Position numbers and translations under genes: made by a program. Source: Rhodocyclaceae bacterium (lineage in GTDB: Bacteria; Pseudomonadota; Gammaproteobacteria; Burkholderiales; CAIKXV01). Taken from it: 64,000 bases of DNA. Location: contig JADCHX010000011.1 of NCBI GenBank assembly GCA_020248265.1, forward strand, positions 186,001-250,000, written 5' to 3'. How positions within the stretch are numbered: the stretch's first letter is position 1; each line of letters starts with the position of its first letter. The notes beneath the pieces were generated by a model. It was not told where the DNA came from. It worked only from the letters and a program-made list of their open reading frames with translations, and searched no databases. This document shows positions 63,964-64,000 of the stretch, piece after piece.

Positions 63964-64000
63964 ATGCCCCAGCCTGCCTTTGTCCATCTGCGCCTGCACA
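63964..64000 (+). CDS. dnaE: DNA polymerase III alpha subunit, first 12 codons (runs off right edge)
   Basis: ATG 63964 opens a frame that reads MPQPAFVHLRLH to the window edge, the conserved start of DnaE (PHP-domain strand FVHLRLHS). This is the replicative polymerase catalytic subunit. Only the first 37 bases are in the window, so the call rests on this short but characteristic start. Confidence 0.8.
   Translation, partial: MPQPAFVHLRLH

Overview
The window is GC-rich chromosomal DNA of a betaproteobacterium, most like Burkholderiales. The evidence is gene order (mlaFEDCB-yadGH-murA-hisGDCBHAFIE-tatABC, then degS-like, nif3, petABC, sspAB, and a dnaE start at the right edge), a short-form HisG, and six Bug-type (tripartite tricarboxylate transporter) periplasmic binding proteins. 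Genes are dense, and many overlap by 1-4 bases at ATGA, GTGA or TGATG junctions.

Layout. Positions 1-12376 (minus strand) hold an MSHA-like type IV pilus assembly locus, read right to left: an ExeA/MshM-like ATPase with a SPOR-like tail, secretin MshL, TPR protein MshN, ATPase MshE, platform protein MshG, MshI, MshJ, MshK, then a large prepilin-like protein that runs off the left edge. Upstream lie a sigma-54 response regulator (12376-13854) and an orphan ABC ATPase (13870-14598). From 14677 the plus strand carries the mla phospholipid transport operon, an ABC-2 exporter pair, murA, the full his operon and tatABC. A module of two YbjQ-family proteins and a membrane M48 protease follows (29749-31418), then a Bug protein and an M20-family hydrolase. 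A convergent DegS-like protease, nif3, the cytochrome bc1 operon petABC and sspAB complete this conserved part.

A tRNA-Thr at 40073-40148 is followed by a decayed integration hot spot up to about 44500. It holds a roughly 100-bp near-perfect direct repeat of the tRNA 3' end plus terminator, an IS21-type istA broken by an amber codon with no istB, a small membrane peptide with a coupled 15-codon leader, the first 40 codons of a P4-type integrase, a lipoprotein hydrolase and a frameshifted ParD-like antitoxin.

From 45000 to 63200 lies accessory catabolism: an alpha/beta hydrolase, a beta-hydroxyacid dehydrogenase, a crotonase-fold protein carrying the residue set of 6-oxocamphor hydrolase (C-C bond cleavage of beta-diketones), five Bug proteins, a VOC protein, an amidase, and a three-gene nitrile hydratase/thiocyanate hydrolase-like enzyme with a His-rich alpha subunit and a beta subunit split into two genes. 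Two MoeA paralogues follow (one with a periplasmic-binding-protein-like tail), then an isopropylmalate/tartrate dehydrogenase-like enzyme, an Asp/Glu racemase-like protein and an MFS transporter. The amidase and the nitrile hydratase-like genes are on one strand with small gaps and could form a nitrile to amide to acid pathway. A DUF4124 protein and the first 12 codons of dnaE end the window. No CRISPR array or rRNA was seen.
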